A stretch of 14,483 nucleotides of DNA from an uncultured Rhodospirillales bacterium (GTDB lineage: Bacteria; Pseudomonadota; Alphaproteobacteria; Acetobacterales; Acetobacteraceae), in the NCBI GenBank assembly GCA_903904805.1, contig CAIVDX010000345.1, forward strand, positions 1 to 14,483, given 5' to 3'. The position numbers and the translations under genes were made by a program. The first letter of the stretch is position 1; every line of letters starts with the position of its first letter. Positions 14,139-14,483 of this stretch are shown here, in pieces. The notes beneath the pieces are model-generated. The model was given only the letters and a program-made list of their open reading frames with translations. It was not told where the DNA came from and did not search any database.

Positions 14139-14141
14139 GGT

Positions 14142-14483
14142 TCAGCCCGCCACCGGCCCCACGGCGCTCACGCTCGCGGCCGCACGGCCGACATCCAGCG
14201 CTGCATCCAGCGCTGCCTCCAGCGCTGCTTCCTGGGCGGTCTCCAGCAACCGGCGCATCTCCTCCTCCGCCTTCGCCGGATCGCCCTCCTCCAGCCGCGC
14301 GATCAGCGCGAGATTGCCACCGATCGAGCGCTCGCGGATCGCCCCGTCCTTCAGCGTTGTCAGCCGGATGAAATGCACCTGCTCCTCGAACGCGCCGATC
14401 ACCTGGCGCAGACGCGGGTTGGTGAGCATGCCGAACATCGTCTCGCGCAGCCGGCCGTTGGCGGCGAGATAGCCCTGGTAATC
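14142..14483 (-). CDS. GntR-family regulator, FCD effector domain, N-terminus beyond window
   Basis: The 113 visible residues are the C-terminal part of an FCD-domain GntR (FadR-subfamily) regulator. The fragment opens DYQGYLAANGRLRETMFG, then NPRLRQVIGAFEEQVHFIR and LALIARLEEGDPAKAEEEMRRLLE, the usual final helices. In many FCD domains these last helices carry metal- or ligand-binding histidines, in EHxxI and MxxHL contexts. Here the positions read Asn (GGNLALI) and Leu (MRRLLE), so effector binding may differ. The tail is an alanine-rich low-complexity stretch made by a 12-base repeat. The DNA-binding domain lies to the right of the window. It converges on the NTF2-fold gene with 3 bases between stops. 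Its family binds GT...AC dyads, matching the operators in the window, so it is the likely pathway regulator. Confidence 0.82.
   Translation of the reverse strand, partial: DYQGYLAANGRLRETMFGMLTNPRLRQVIGAFEEQVHFIRLTTLKDGAIRERSIGGNLALIARLEEGDPAKAEEEMRRLLETAQEAALEAALDAALDVGRAAASVSAVGPVAG
14192..14227. repeat. Three 12-bp tandem repeats in the regulator tail
   Basis: CATCCAGCGCTG occurs twice in a row, followed by CCTCCAGCGCTG with two changes from an exact copy at most. A fourth, degraded unit may begin at 14228. On the minus strand each unit encodes four residues of an Ala-Ala-Leu-Asp/Glu type, extending the last helix of the regulator. The repeat is in frame and could vary in copy number by slippage. 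Confidence 0.8.

Noticed and set aside
14192..14227. CRISPR-like or regulatory iteron array
   Set aside because: The units are adjacent without spacers, in frame within the regulator gene, and encode a repeated Ala-Ala-Leu-acid pattern.

Overview
This is a GC-rich (roughly two thirds G+C by eye) bacterial window, read as one catabolic island with its own regulator. Gene style, dense 4-base stop/start overlaps and the families present suggest an alphaproteobacterium. That is a class-level guess only; no rRNA, tRNA, insertion sequence, phage gene or CRISPR array is visible.

Layout. Positions 1-7726 (minus strand) hold one tightly packed operon, read from right to left: a periplasmic substrate-binding protein, an ABC permease, an ABC ATPase, a second ABC permease, an asparaginase-like amidohydrolase, an MmgE/PrpD-family protein, and the molybdopterin-binding large subunit of a xanthine dehydrogenase-type hydroxylase, which runs off the left edge without its C-terminus. 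Positions 7875-11038 (minus strand) hold a ring-cleavage set: an MhpC-like alpha/beta hydrolase, an MhpB-like class III extradiol dioxygenase and a maleylacetate reductase-like member of the iron-alcohol dehydrogenase family. Positions 11149-14138 (plus strand) hold two small cupins, a Rieske aromatic ring-hydroxylating oxygenase large subunit, an unassigned 115-residue protein and a SnoaL/NTF2-fold protein. The right edge (14142-14483, minus strand) holds the C-terminal part of a GntR-family regulator with an FCD effector domain.

How the parts fit. The same dyad, consensus GTATACWGTATAC, occurs before the Rieske operon and in the divergent hydrolase/cupin promoter region, and a weaker copy lies before the transporter operon. 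I infer that the GntR protein controls the whole window as one regulon. The chemistry points to uptake of an aromatic compound, hydroxylation by the molybdenum and Rieske enzymes, meta ring cleavage and hydrolysis of the cleavage product. The amidohydrolase suggests that nitrogen leaves as an amide, so a nitrogen heteroaromatic or aromatic amide is my best guess for the substrate. The substrate cannot be fixed from the sequence.

The most interesting points are the shared operator, an asparaginase homologue whose three alpha-amino-contacting positions are all neutral, a dehydrogenase lacking two of its four metal ligands, and the unassigned 115-residue protein between the Rieske oxygenase and the NTF2-fold protein.
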